In this document: piece by piece, positions 12,245-25,000 of the stretch
Layout: every line of letters starts with the position of its first letter
How positions within the stretch are numbered: the stretch's first letter is position 1
Assembly: GCA_030141605.1 (NCBI GenBank)
Contig: JAQGDQ010000447.1
Coordinates: 62,001-126,000, forward strand
Source of the DNA: Tubiluchus corallicola
Taxonomy: Eukaryota > Priapulida > Priapulimorpha > Priapulimorphida > Tubiluchidae
Direction of reading: 5' to 3'
Length of the DNA stretch: 64,000 nt
Made by a program: the position numbers and the translations under genes
Notes under the pieces: model-generated
Databases searched by the model: none
What the model was told of the DNA's origin: nothing
What the model saw: only the letters and a program-made list of their open reading frames with translations

Positions 12245-13080
12245 TAATATTTAATTTTTTTAATGTATCTTGAATTTCAAATGTATTTTAATGTTCAACG
12301 TGCTGGTATTTTAAACAATATAGTGCGCTATATGAATGAATTTTGCATTACATAACACATTACACTTGTGAAATTGCAGCTCCATCTATCCGTGACCATC
12401 GTCACTGATGAGCAGTTATATTGCAGCAGCTCCAGGATTTGCTTCTTTGTTGCATAACTTTATCTTCTAAATATAGCCAGAGAACCAGCCACCAGTTGCT
12501 AAGTGGAATTTGGCTAAATTAAATAGACGATGTGTAATCGTTTGTCGGGGGGAGCTGGTTAGATTCTCAGGCCATTGTGTTTACTGTTTAGTACGCAAAC
12601 AGTTGCAATGTTGCTGGTAACTTCGCGTCTTGTGCAGTTAAAATATTTGAGGTTGAGAGTAAGAATGTTGTTAACGAACCACGTGGTATAATTAGCAGAC
12701 GAACATAAACTACAGGTTAATATTCTAAGTTCGTTGCTTGTTCTAACCGCTAGCAACCTGTAGTGGTCAAACTCAAACACAGTCATATATTATGGTAGTT
12801 CAATGTGCAATATTTAAACTGGAAAACAGCTGACTCGTGGCAGTCTTATCGGCTAGAGATAAACACAGGCGCAGAATAGACTTAACTTGCGCTGCAGCCT
12901 TTATTACGTGAATTTCTGAGTCTTTTATGTCTGATATTACAGCCGTTTAGCGTGGCCTTTTGGCTGCCGCACTACATTTTTTAGCTGTAGTGAAGGTTTC
13001 TACTTGACGAACTATTATTTTGCGAAGGATATCGAGTTGTTTTATTGTATCAATATAAGTCACGCGTTATTTTGCTCATG
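12245..13080. other. Intergenic, no recognised feature
   Basis: No gene, repeat or element could be supported here. Confidence 0.4.
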
Positions 13081-13081
13081 A

Positions 13082-13255
13082 AACAAGCAGGCTGCTAGAC
13101 TCGCCTGGGGTGATGATGTGAAATTACTGAACAGTTTGCATGATTGCTTTGAACGGATTAAGAAAAAAATCGTCACTCGACAAGATTCAGCTGGAAAATC
13201 ATTGCGCGTTGACACGGAATGTGTTGGCTGTTTAGAGAATTTTGGTGAGGAATAA
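13082..13255 (+). other. Unassigned 57-codon open frame, possible exon
   Basis: A plus-strand frame reads LAWGDDVKLLNSLHDCFERI, then KKKIVTRQDSAGK, ends ECVGCLENFG, and is followed by GGTGAGG, a passable splice donor. It has an amphipathic helical pattern, but the upstream acceptor (CAAGCAG|GCTGCT) has a poor pyrimidine tract and the opposite strand is also open. I do not recognise the family; it may be chance or a fossil exon. Confidence 0.2.
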
Positions 13256-13426
13256 TTCATTTTTTTATTACGGGCACTAAATAAGGTTTATAATTGAAAC
13301 ACCACAACATAACTGGGACTTATTATAATAAAAGAAGGTTTATCTATATACCCTAATAAGCCTTCTTTTAATGTACAAAGCAGTTCAATTCCTTTAACTT
13401 TATTTCCAAACACTTAGCTATTTGTT

Positions 13427-13840
13427 GCCGCATCAATTTCTTTTCTACACATCTGCTTAATCATTACCTATTTGGCTTTTTGTTAATACACAATTAGTGC
13501 ATGTTAATAATTTACTGTATCAATTTCTTTTCTACTGGTCTGCTTAATCATTACCTATTTGGCTTTTTGTAAATACATAATTAGTGCATGTTAATAATTT
13601 ACTGTATCAATTTCTTTTCTACTGGTCTGCTTAATCATTACCTATTTGGCTTTTTGTAAATACATAATTAGTGCATGTTAATAATTTACTGTATCAATTT
13701 CTTTTCTACAGGTCTGCTTAATCATTACCCATTTGGCTTTTTGTACATACATAATTAGTGCATATTAATAATTTACTGTGTTAATTTCTTTTTTACTGGT
13801 CTGCGTAATCATTACCTATTTGGCTTTTTGTAAATACATA
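13427..13840. repeat. Minisatellite, 87-bp unit, about 4.7 copies
   Basis: The unit containing CAATTTCTTTTCTACTGGTC and TGGCTTTTTGTAAATAC restarts at 13521, 13608, 13695 and 13782, a constant 87-bp period. The last unit is interrupted at about 13842. Confidence 0.93.
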
Positions 13841-13842
13841 AT

Positions 13843-13985
13843 ATAAGATAAGATAATATTTATTTTCATCGGTATGATTTAAAACAGTACATATTTGTAA
13901 AAAATATATCAAACATAATGTATATGAGTGATAACATGATAATAATATGCACTTCTTAAAATCTTTTGGATGCCACCAGAGAAAT
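13843..13985 (-). mobile_element. Probable LINE 3' tail inserted in minisatellite
   Basis: Minus-strand reading ends AATAAATATTATCTTATCTTAT, an A-rich short-repeat tail of LINE type. Minisatellite sequence (CATAATTAGTGCATAAT) resumes directly after it, marking an insertion. Confidence 0.5.
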
Positions 13986-13999
13986 AGTGCATAATTAGT

Positions 14000-14805
14000 G
14001 CATAATATTCTACTCTTAGGCTCTGCCTAATGCCCATATAAACTTGTTGTGTTTGTAAAAATTTACCACTGATGATGACAGCAGTAGCTCTGTAGAAACG
14101 TTTGACATAATTTTCTAATTACGTGAATTAAAACTAAATAAAGTTGTGGTGTTTTAATCATGAATGTTTTATTGTATTTTGGTTAAATAATTCAGTTATT
14201 TTGACTATTCTGGTTTTCGCGTTCGTCTGTTTTGTCACTGAAGACCCAGTCAGCTCATATATGCTCGAGCCTTATAACAAGATGTATCTTAAAATCAATA
14301 TTATTAAAATAATTTTGATCTGAATTTTTATTCCTCATTTAAATTTATTTCTTTTCTTACAGTCTTTTTCTTCTCCAAAAAAACTGCTCTAGGAAAATGA
14401 TAAAATCATTACAAATAGAATATTGATTATCTTTCATTAATTATTATAAGACCTAGTTTTATTTACACTAAACTCAGTGGTTACTGCATGTATATTTTTG
14501 GCAAGTGAAGTTGAGAAAAAACGAACTCATTGAGTAGATGGATGGGTGACTGCTGAACTCAATAGCAATGTTAGTGATTTCACTTGATCTATTGTCAATG
14601 GCTGTTTACTTTGCAATAGGATGAATGCACATCTGAATCTGATCGAGACGCTTCTGTTGATCATGTGTTTAGAGAATACTCCTCGAGCTAGGTTTCGGTC
14701 CCTCCATAAGCGTATATCTTGAGTAGGTCCTTTCTTTTGGTGCTGGATTGCAGAGTACCAAATTGCGTAGAAAAATATTTATCGTGTAATAGATGTGTCA
14801 GATTG
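14000..14805. other. Intergenic, no recognised feature
   Basis: AT-rich with no supported feature. Confidence 0.4.
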
Positions 14806-14808
<3 letters not shown>

Positions 14809-14847
<39 letters not shown>

Positions 14848-14861
14848 CGTGTGTGCGTGTA
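14809..14861. repeat. (GT)n microsatellite
   Basis: About 25 GT units with GC interruptions near the right end. Confidence 0.95.
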
Positions 14862-15359
14862 AATAATTAACATTAGCTTAGCTACTTTGCAAACAAAGAA
14901 TCAGAGACAATAAATACCACAGTCAATGCTCAGTAGCAACATTTTTAAAAATTCTTCGTTATAATACGCTAAGTTTTAATTTATTGGCAGGTGAAATCAT
15001 CCACACAGATGACCGTAGGCTATTTTTGTTGTCAAGATTGCATTTTTGCTTAATAGCTGTAAAATTACTGCGCCAATTACTGTCAATTGAGGTTTAAAAT
15101 CTTGGCTTGTAAGTAACCCCATAGGGTAGACAAACTTGCAAAAAACTGCACTGCTGCAGCTCGTGTGCGTGGAGGACAACGTTAGGGCGTCTTCACATTT
15201 ACGCGATTCATGCGCACAGGTTAAGCGGCTAAGCTGTTTGCGTATTTCAGCTCAGTGAAGCTAAGCGGTTTGGCAGACCTATCGTTATCAGAGCTATAGC
15301 TATTAACAATGACAGCACAGAAGCTGCCTTGGTGTGTATGTGCCTTTAGGTTTAGCGCT

Positions 15360-15725
15360 GAATTGTCATATCCATCGAGTAAGCTAGTTAAGCACACAGA
15401 TAACTAGCTAAGCAGCCAAACACACGAATGAGCAAATCGCACACTCTACCACGTAAAATTAAAGACCCATACCACCAACCAGTCTGCCAGTGAAGTACTT
15501 AGTCAACCAACTGATTCGCCAGCTCGCCAGTTAGGAAATCAGCCAACCTGCTAGTCAGCTAGGCTAGCTAAATGAACATATGACCAATTGGTCAGTCAAT
15601 GAAAATGAATAAAGCAATCACAACCGCACGAAAGACAACTAAGCAAGCTACCAAATGCCAACGAAGTAGCCAACCAACTTGTCGATCAACTAGGTAGTCA
15701 GCTAGCAGTCAGCCGGCCGTCAGAT
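15360..15725. repeat. Degenerate short-period repeat
   Basis: CAACCAGTCxGCCAG and CAGCTAGxCTAGCTA words recur every 8-16 bases in scrambled order. No stable unit length could be fixed. Confidence 0.5.
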
Positions 15726-16149
15726 AACTATAAGCAGAGAAGTTAAGTCACAAATCACTCACAGAATCAAAGAAGGTTTATAAAATATACATTCTAGTAC
15801 TTGGAAGAATCTTCCTACATTCTTTATATAATTACGCTTAAACGTGTGACTAGAAAAAAATGCTGTGACTTTTCAAGCGTTATGAAGGTTAATCGTTTCT
15901 CTAACCAAAGAAAAGCCATCATTGGATTTTGTGTTTGTACGACACCAGCCCACTAATGATTACTGGGTACTTGTAGTATAATTACATAGCGGTATGGTTA
16001 CTGGAGTGCTTAGGGGGTCGGGCTGTAGTTGAGCAGTAAAAAAGAGCTAGTCGTGTCGTCACTACCAGTTCATCTGTGTGTACGGACACTCTTGGAAGTT
16101 TTTTTAGTGGTCAGTAGGAAATACGCGCTTTCTGGAAACTTCGGCTAAA

Positions 16150-16533
16150 ATCCTTTTCACAGTTTCGTTGTGCGCACGCATAGATGCTGTAGGTCAAAGG
16201 TTATGTGTACCATAGCAACGCATCTTAACTACAACCATCAAGTGACATGTGGGGAAAGCAAAGCCGTCTGCCCCATCAGTTTGTAACTTAACTTGTTTTA
16301 CGTGGATTTTACTTATTATGCATTGTGTGCGCGTAGAGTGATTTACTAACAGAATCTTGCTTGGGGACAAGAAAAATGAACTAGGTAAGGCGCTAGCTAG
16401 CTGTTAAAACTGTTGCTATTACAATAGATTGGGCTGCGAGGTGTTGCCAAGTGTACACAAATACGTTGTCTGGTACACTTAACCTTTGACCTTTTCACGA
16501 TTATCATCAACCGCTGGAACTGTGAAAAAGCTT
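16150..16533. mobile_element. MITE family Z copy 1
   Basis: Inverted ends are CCTTTTCACAGTTT and GGAACTGTGAAAAAGC. The interior (CAAGTGACATGTGGGGAAAG, GTGTACCATAGCAACGC) is shared with 45805-46184 and, partly, with 47701-47833. Non-coding. Confidence 0.8.
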
Positions 16534-16539
16534 ATGACT

Positions 16540-17383
16540 GTGAATTACTAGTGAAAATAATTACTAGATGAAGTGAGTATAAGTAGATTATAGAGATTGC
16601 TAAATGTATTAAACTTGTTTCAATCTCTCTAACAATCCACTGCTGCTCGAAAATGGTTTAAAATTGAATTCCGCTCACTGACTTGACTTGGTTCGCTACA
16701 CAGTGAATTTTCTTTTCTAGTCCATTACTACTGAACGTGCTAATTGTGACGACCCACAACTGCAACTCAGTGAATTGATTTTCACCATCGTCATCGTTAT
16801 TGTTATTTTGAACATCGTAAACAAAGGTAAACAAATTATAAACGACTTGTTTACCAGGACAAAAGCGCACTCTGACCTGACTGTTAGTTAACCTTTGCAT
16901 TTTGTTTTCAATATACGACCAGCCTACTGCATGCTATAACGTATCTACTTGCCAACTCAGTGTTGTTATTGTTATTGTCGCTTGAAAATTGTAAACAAAA
17001 TGTGTTTATTACGAGTGCGTATTTGTAAACATGTTTGCACATGGGCAAAAAGTCACAGCCTTGTCTTATGATTGCTAGTGAATGTTTTTGGTTTTCAAAA
17101 TACGCCTTATCCTATACAACAATTACAATTATATTGTGCTACGTCATGTTGATATCAATGGTCCTCATGTATCAGTGTTCGAGTGACTCGCAGGGTGTAC
17201 ACACACTCTATAGTTTCAGTCTTGAGTTCGAATCCGGGACCATACAAAGTTATGAACTTTGTTTGACCTATCTATATACTATATTGACTTGCTGGTAGTT
17301 GGTTGGTCACTAGCTAGCACGCTTACAAGTTTTTATATATCATTTAACTGTACACGTTTTTATTTTTGCTAATTTGTTATAAG
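16540..17383. other. Intergenic, no recognised feature
   Basis: Small open frames at 16658-16900 and 17035-17298 have no motif and lie in simple AT-rich DNA. Confidence 0.4.
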
Positions 17384-17391
17384 TTCACGAC

Positions 17392-18675
17392 CAGGGCCGC
17401 GTCTGCTATTAGGCAAACTAGGCAGTTGCTTAGGGCACCAAAATTCTGTTAGCAATTTTTTTATTTTTATGTTTAGCAGGTAGCTGCTTTTGTAGAAACA
17501 GAAACGAACTGCTTGAGTTATTTTCCTGTGAAATTGTATAATTCACCCGCGCTAACAAGGAATTTTCTTCAGCAAAACATGTTCTGCTTTTACCTTTTCT
17601 GGCTTCCAACGATTACGTCATCTCACGTAAATATATTACTACTAGGGGTGAGCATCGAACGTTCGAATCGAATTCGAAGGAGTTTTTTTTCAGTTCGAAT
17701 TCGATTCGAATCCAAAACTATAGATTCGAATAATTCAGCACTTCAATCACATATGTTCTTTATCACTAAAACGATTGAAACATCATGCAATTAGCATAAT
17801 TTAGCTGTGATTTCTGCGCACAATTTTAAACGAATTACTAGTCGTTTTATTGCAGAACAAAATCTAGTGATATGCATGATCTTTGTAAGACTAATTTTTA
17901 CTGGTGGTTCGAAAACTTGTTCGAAAATCTTTCAATCTCAATTCGAATTCGAAACATTGAAGTTCGGTTCGATTCGAATTCGAAAGTCACAAATTCGGTT
18001 CGATTCGAATTCGCTTTCTGGTAGAGAATGCTCACCCTTAGTTACTACAGTTTATAGCACGCGTGGAGCAGCAAAGAAAGTAATGATGACGACGGCGGCG
18101 GCGGCGGCGGCGGCGATGATGATTTAAAGTCGGCTTTTGGATGAACAATTAACATAAGCTCAAACAGCTTTTTTTTGAAAGCGAACTGGTTGAGAAACGA
18201 GCGACACCTTCCGTTAAATAAAAGAAATTCTTGCGATAGCTTTTGTAACAGATAAACGTTCGTAAGTGTAATACGGAAAACGACAGGTAAAAAAGCACTC
18301 GACATTGAACAGCAAAAAGATTTGTAGAGATGTAGAGTAAAGATGAAACTAGTGAAACAGATGTATGTGAAAAAGAGGATACAGTGTTTTAAAAGCTGAG
18401 TGAAAATCTTGCCAACAGTATGATGTGTAGCAGCAATTTTCATTGGCCCTGAAGACCCAGGACGTACAATGAGTCATAAGTTCAAATTCAACCAATGCAA
18501 GAATTTAAGTTGCAGATAAGTAATTAGCTAGCGTTAATTAGTGTACTATAATACATGTATACTTAATTACATACAACACGTGTAACGAATCGAGGGGGAA
18601 GGGGTTTACCGTTGATGAAGGGGTGCTAAAAATACTGTTCCCTAGGAGGCGTCAAAGTACCTAGAGCCGGCCCTG
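17392..18675. mobile_element. hAT element, non-autonomous, host of a nested hAT
   Basis: Ends CAGGGCCG and CGGCCCTG are inverted. Flanks TTCACGAC (17384-17391) and TTCACGAT (18676-18683) are an 8-bp duplication with one mismatch. Interior lacks a recognisable transposase. It contains the family B hAT at 17643-18040 and a (CGG)n run at 18089-18114. Confidence 0.82.
17643..18040. mobile_element. hAT MITE family B, nested copy
   Basis: Termini TAGGGGTGAGCA and TGCTCACCCTTA are inverted. The 8-bp flanks ATTACTAC (17635-17642) and GTTACTAC (18041-18048) differ at one base. The body is rich in TTCGAATTCGAA motifs, themselves palindromic. Confidence 0.88.
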
Positions 18676-18683
18676 TTCACGAT

Positions 18684-19118
18684 TATATTTACAGTGCAGG
18701 GTTAATCATCGGTTAATTCTAAAACAGCAATGTTTCAATGTTGGTTGTACATTAATTATTTCAATTCACTGCCACACGTAATGAAAACGTAATTAACTCC
18801 AGAATGGTACAAAAACAGTCTGTTTGGTGTTATTTACAATTTCGTGGAGTGCATTACGTGGTTATCGACTAGCCATACTTATCCAGGCACTCGGGTTCAT
18901 TGAAATCGCTTACGTTAGACATCGGCAGCTAGGCTGCAGCTTAGATAAGACTCGAGTGTATAACTATGTACCAGTATGAAATAATTATGACGTTAGTACA
19001 TGTATACGTGCAACGTTTATATGGCGAAATTGTTATACATGTGCTCAACTAACCATATGTAGTGCAATTAGCTGGATACCGTCAGTTGTTTCAAGGTTAG
19101 TACAAAATTAACAGAACA
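18684..19118. other. Intergenic, no recognised feature
   Basis: Nothing supportable was seen between the hAT nest and the next MITE. Confidence 0.4.
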
Positions 19119-19622
19119 TTAAATGAAAAGTCAAGCATTCTAGGAAGTCAGGCTTATTTCAATGTTCACGAAAAATGTTAGAACGATTTAGTAATAAAAT
19201 TGCAATAAGCACCTTGTGTAACTAGTTAAATCACCCTAAAATCGCGATCATTTCATGCTCGGGCACTCCGATTTTCAACGCCCATTCTTCTTCCAATGAC
19301 GTCATTCGTCTTGAAGAAAAGTAGCGCACTGTCAAACTTTGTCAAAAGTGTAATGAGTTTTTACACAAAAATTACATAGCTAATTTTGAAATAATTTTGC
19401 GTGAACATTAGGTAAGCTGCAGAAGTTTGAATTACTTTAAGTAGTGCGCGCTTACGAAAAGTCACGAAGTCTCCCAGTTACGTCATTATTTTCAAGTGAA
19501 TGGCGGCATCCGCTAAGCTTTATAGACAGTTCTTTGTAAATCTCTTTGTTACATTTTTCTAAGTTTAAGTGAAAACAATAAAATAAACCCAACATACTGA
19601 AGGGCTTGTTCTTTCCTTTAAA
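19119..19622. mobile_element. MITE family X copy 1
   Basis: Ends TTAAATGAAAAGTCAAG and (inverted) TTAAAGGAAAGAACAAG. The body (GCAATAAGCACC, TCGCGATCA, CAATGACGTCATTCGTCTTG, AGTGAATGGCGGCA) matches both halves of 35634-37096. An ORF on the minus strand (19452-19640) is inside it and is not a gene. Confidence 0.75.
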
Positions 19623-20204
19623 CATGAGTTCCGTTATCAATGATTTTATGGCACGGCATGTTATGTGGATAGGCCTGTGCCTTAAACTAGGTTTTCATTT
19701 CATCTCTGCTTACCATGTCTGCTTTAAATTCAAATAAGGTTACATATTATGTCACATTGTGCATTACATGTATATGACATTTTTCACTTGTTTGTATTTT
19801 GATTTCTCCATTTTTAACGTGTCAAAGTTTTTTTGCTCTGTTTGCCTATTTTAACCTTAGTTTATAATCTTAGTTTTCTAATTATTTTTGTGTTTCTACT
19901 TGTTTTCTTTATAAATGTATCGATTAATTACACAATGTTTAATGGTTTTTGTTTATATTTGTAAATTTTATGTTTGTGTACTTACATGTGTTTATTTTTT
20001 CTTAATTTTAAATGACTGAAACCACCAATCAGGACCTCGCTGCAAATGAGCTTTGCTCGATCAAATTTATCCTGAATAAATGTCTCCTCTTATCGTTTCT
20101 TAAGGCTCCAGGTTCCAAGCTGTTAAGCTGCTTCAATGCTGCATGCACATGGTGCTCTTGTGTCAATCAACTAATGGTGATTTTCAACTTTGTTTATTTT
20201 GCAG
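19623..20204. other. 5' flank of SLC16-like gene
   Basis: AT-rich upstream DNA with no clear core promoter. It ends in a plausible splice acceptor (TTTATTTTGCAG, AG at 20203-20204), so the true promoter may be further upstream with a non-coding first exon. Confidence 0.4.
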
Positions 20205-20284
20205 ATACGAAGCTGTCAAATGCGGCAGATCACACTAGTAATAGCTTTGCTATTCTCCGCTAATCGAAAGAACATATCGTGGTA
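20205..20284 (+). other. Probable 5' UTR part of SLC16-like exon
   Basis: It starts just after a good acceptor (TTATTTTGCAG|ATACG) and contains in-frame stops before the ATG at 20285. Inferred as untranslated leader; the upstream exon was not located. Confidence 0.5.
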
Positions 20285-22020
20285 ATGCCTGACGGTGAAC
20301 TAGGTGACGCTGATTCCGAGAGTTTGAATTGGCAGAAATGTCAAAGGACATTCAGTGGCGAGACATTCACACACGTGTCCACTTGCTCGTCGTACGGTGA
20401 TCCTATTCCTCCAGCACCTGATGGCGGATGGGGTTGGGTGGTCATTGCTTGCTCGTTCGTTGCTCACTGCGTGGCGGACGGCACCACATTTGCTTTTGGC
20501 GTCCTCCAGATCAACATGGTGCATTTCTTCAACCAAGGAACGGGCAAGACGGCCTTCGTTGGTTCGTTGTATACGTCTGTACCGCTTCTTGTTGCTCCAC
20601 TAGCGAGCGTCGTTGTGGAACGAGGCGGATGTCGTAAAGCCGTCATTATCGGAGGTGTCGTTGCGGCTATTGGATTCATACTCAGCACTTTCGCTCCCAC
20701 TGTGGAAGTGCTCTGTATTACAATAGGGATCATATCAGGTCTCGGTCTGTCGCTCATCTTTGTTGCCGCTATCGTCATCTTGGCGTTTTACTTTGAGAAA
20801 AGAAGATCGCTTGCCACGGGTCTGGCAACATGTGGTTCCGGGATAGGATGCTTCATTTTTGCCCCGATACTTGAACACCTTATAGATAGTTACGGCTTTC
20901 GGGGAACGTGTCTGATGGTCGGTGGCATATTTCTTCACCTGTGTATCTGCGGAGGTTTAATGCGGCCTCTTGAGTGGTCAAAGAATGTAAGAGTTTGTGC
21001 CAGTGCCAGTAACAGTACTATAAACACCCCATCAAACTCGCCCATTAAAACCACAGTACTTTCCACGAAAAATACAGGTTCAGGATCAGACATCCCTAGT
21101 GGCGAATATTTGCGTCTACTAGGTGGTGACGTTGTAGTGCCATGTGTAACAGAACATAAAAGTGCAAGACGGCATAGTGTTTCTATGAACGATCTTTCCG
21201 TGGCACCACGTCAGCTCTTTAGGACCGCAGAATTACCTAGCATTTCAGACGATCATAACGAAAATGTAGTGCATAATGGCATAATACCGAATGGTCACCC
21301 TTCAAAGACTACAGTGACCGAAAGAACTACTAGTATATGCATAGATAATATAGCTAATAATAGTGCAAACGAAGTGCCTAATAAATCAGTGCATTTAGAA
21401 GACGCTGTAGTTCCTCCTACCGTACGCATAGATGATGTAGATTTTGATGACTATGTAACTGAAGTGCAAATTAGTAAAGAAATGGCATTAAAAAACTCGA
21501 AACACTTACACAAACTGCTAACTCACAGCACAACTTGTCTTGATGACACAAACATTGCTTCCAACTGCAACTACTTTCATGGAGCAACATCATCTGGACT
21601 ACAAAGCCTCGGTGAAACAAGAGGTAAAAGCAGCCTTGAACGCGACTGCAGAAATACTTCCGTTGCGGCACAAAATGGTAGCGTGAAGCAAGCAAAGAGT
21701 CTTCCAAACATTAATGTTGTAAAGGCAGCTCCCCATAATCGAAAGCAGGCCAGTCAACGTCATCGTAACTCGGCTTCGTATGTTTTTCGAAGACCGTCCA
21801 TTGGACGAGTCTTGAGCATTCCTTGCCCTTCCCTTAATGTCAGTACGCGACCGTGCAAACACAGTCCGGCTGCTTCGTCACAGCAGCGCAATTCTCCCAT
21901 AGAAACTGTGTGGCTTAAGAGAAAGGATTTAATGCCCAATGTAACGAAAGGTGTAGGAATGAGCTTATTGGAACGACTAACAAAAAGAGAGCCACATGCG
22001 CAGCCATTACACCTGAACAG
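20285..22020 (+). CDS. SLC16-like exon 1: helices 1-6 and long central loop
   Basis: It carries the DGGWGW signature, helices 1-6 (ending LHLCICGGLMRPLEW) and nearly all of the cytosolic loop, including basic stretches such as RKQASQRHRNSASYVFRR. The donor is AACAG|GTAATT. GC content is visibly higher than the flanks in the membrane part, as expected for constrained coding DNA. Confidence 0.93.
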
Positions 22021-25000
22021 GTAATTAATTTTGTTCAAATTTGTACTTGTATATGTAGATTGTGGTCGTCTAACATTCTAAAATAAAGTTTGTGTCTTGG
22101 AGTTACCTGTGGCCTGCTAACATTAATTTAAATCAAATCACTTGCTACTAATAGCATCACTTAAATTTTTTATCTCTGTCATTTCTGCTTACAAAGAAGG
22201 ATAATATTGACAAAAGTGTCATTAGCTGAACAAGTCTATAAAATCTAATTTAATTCAAGGTCCAACAGCAATGACATTTGAGCCAAATTGGGGTGAACGC
22301 GAATTTAAACTAATATCAAACGTTCTTGAACAAATGGTTAATTTGACCAGCCTCATTCTTGGTAGCTGCCATTCTTCGAAGACAAAATGCATTTCCAAAA
22401 ACCATATGGGATGATTATTTTCCCACAGTCAACTGGCATTTCCCTTATTTCAATTTCGCCTGGTCCGTTACTCTGTGCTGATGCGCAAGTGAAGGAAAGA
22501 TAGCTACTGAAGTTGGGCCTATTTTAATAAGCCTTGACTTGGCCGTATTTGCAAGCAAAATATTTCGCGTGGTTTTTTAACTTTCGTGTATTAATTAAGT
22601 AAATTCAAAAAGCACTGTTAGGTTGGCAAACCTGCTTTACTAATAACTTGCGCATGCGTTTCTGCTGTACCATAATAAACAATGAACAGTACCATGTTCA
22701 AGACCCATGTTATACCATGACTATGATGTATTTTTAGTTTGGTATCGTTATTGGACCAATTCCGCATTTTAAAACCGACCAATCTAAATGAATCGAAATT
22801 GTTTGCGGGTTTTGTACGTGATATTTATTTAATGTTACAGACCGAAGACGGTAAGCTGTCCCGACGTCTACCATTGTTACCAGAAAATGTCTCATAAACA
22901 CCATCACCGAAAATCAAAGAAATCAGTCGAGGACATCATCAAGATCTTGAAAAGCATGTGTAACTTCTCTATGCTCAGCAATCTAACATTTCTCCTCTTC
23001 TGGATCTCCAACCTCGTTCTTTACATGTGGTACGACATTCCGTATCTCTATATCGCCGACCACGCTACATCCATCGATATATCTGACGAAAAATCCACGT
23101 TCTTGTTATCCATAATAGGCATAGCTAACACAGCTGGGCTCATACTGTTGGGCTATGCCGGTGACCAGCCTAATATCAATCCAACCTTCATCTATGCTCT
23201 TTCTATATGTGTATGCGGTGTCGCCACTTTCGTGGTTCCGTTCGTCTACTCCTACACTCTTCTCGTTATATACAGTTGCATCTATGGTTTCTTCATCAGT
23301 GGAAATTATGCGCTCACATCCGTCATACTGTGCAACTTGATAGGCGTGAACCGCCTCACTGCGGCGTACGGACTGATTTGCATGGGACAAGGAATTGCTA
23401 ATCTGTTGGGTCCCCCGTTAGCAGGTATGTATGGAAGAACTGACCCGCTCAGTGGGATAATTAGAAATTAAACTTTATTTTTCTACAAATAAAAAGACAA
23501 GTACAAGACAGTGCCTGAAACAACAAATACTTTTTATAGAACTAAAGTCTCTTAATATTAAAACTAGGGCTTTGTAGAACTCAGTTAAGCGTGAAATTGG
23601 GGCCTTCAATTTAAGCGTCAATCTTCGCACCCAGATTCAAAAATATGCTGGATTTTAACAGGTAAAGAAGAAAAATTGTTGAAATAAGTACGACAAAATA
23701 TCTTTCTGCACTTGTAACAATTCTCAAAGTACATCTAATAGCTTCGGATGGAAAAAGGTACCTAGGAATATTTACCAAGAGATCGAGATAAATTATACAA
23801 CATACATGTCGTTCCTTTGCCTGTCCCAGCTTATCATGTATATTGTGTACCGGAAGTGCAGCCAAGTTTTAAAGTTAGGGGAAGCAAGCACTTAAAAAGG
23901 TGCCTTGACATATACCAAGCAATTTTTAACACAGTGATTATACATTTTAATTTTATGTTTAAAATGAAAACACAGTAAAGTTTTGCAGTAAGCGTAAAAA
24001 TCTCAAAGCATAATAAAGACGTGTGTTATTTAATTATTTTAATTTTAAAAGTAAAATGGAAACAAAGTGAAGCATCGTGAAAAATGTATCACGAACGCAC
24101 TACAACAGAACTACTACAAAAATCTATGATAGTATTATTGTTTTTCTAAACCATGAACGCACTACAACAGAACTACTACAAAAATCTATGATAGTATTAT
24201 TGTTTTTCTAAACCATGAGCGCACGACAACAGAACTACTACAAAAATCTATGATAGTATTATTGTTTTTCTAAACCATGAGCGCACTACAACAGAACTAC
24301 TACAAAAATCTATGATAGTGTTATTGTTTTTCTAAACCATGAGCACACGACAACAGAACTACTACAAAAATCTATGATAGTATTATTGTTTTTCTAAACC
24401 ATGAGCGCACGACAACAGAACTACTACAAAAATCTATGATAGTATTATTGTTTTTCTAAACAATCTTAACAACAGACATGTAAATTTTGTAACACCCTCA
24501 TAATAAAACGTAAAGACCATGAAACTTGCCTTTGCAATATATATATATAATTGACAGTAGGCCTACTACTACTAGACAATTGTGTGACAGTGCTCATTTC
24601 AAGAACTCGGCAGTCGGGTTAGTCAAACAATGACTCCAGAAAATTCTTCCAAGACCCGGCGATTAAAAAAATAAAAGAAACATTCAACTTTCAGCTAAAG
24701 AGTTGAAAAAAATTATTGAAAAAGTGCCAATTTTGAAAAATATGCTCAGTAGGAGCGGTGCTCCTCTGCCCCCCCCCCTGTTAGCTATGCCACTTGTGAT
24801 CCTAGTAATCCTAGTAATTCGCGCTTGTCGTTTCCTTCTTTTGACACGATCGTGTCTTCCGATTGGTCTCTCGGCTGGCGAGATTTTGCATGATTATTAG
24901 GATACTTGTAAAATGGCTCGTTGATTATTTGTACTCGTGAATTCATACACATTAACCCCTTCCTCTACTGGAATTTAATAAAAATGTTGGAGAGAAAATT

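Noticed and set aside
18045-18443. 132-codon minus-strand frame with proline run
   Set aside because: Lies inside the CAGGGCCG hAT element and is driven by the (CGG)n repeat; no domain was recognised.
20464-20778. Minus-strand 104-codon frame
   Set aside because: Shadow of the SLC16-like exon 1.
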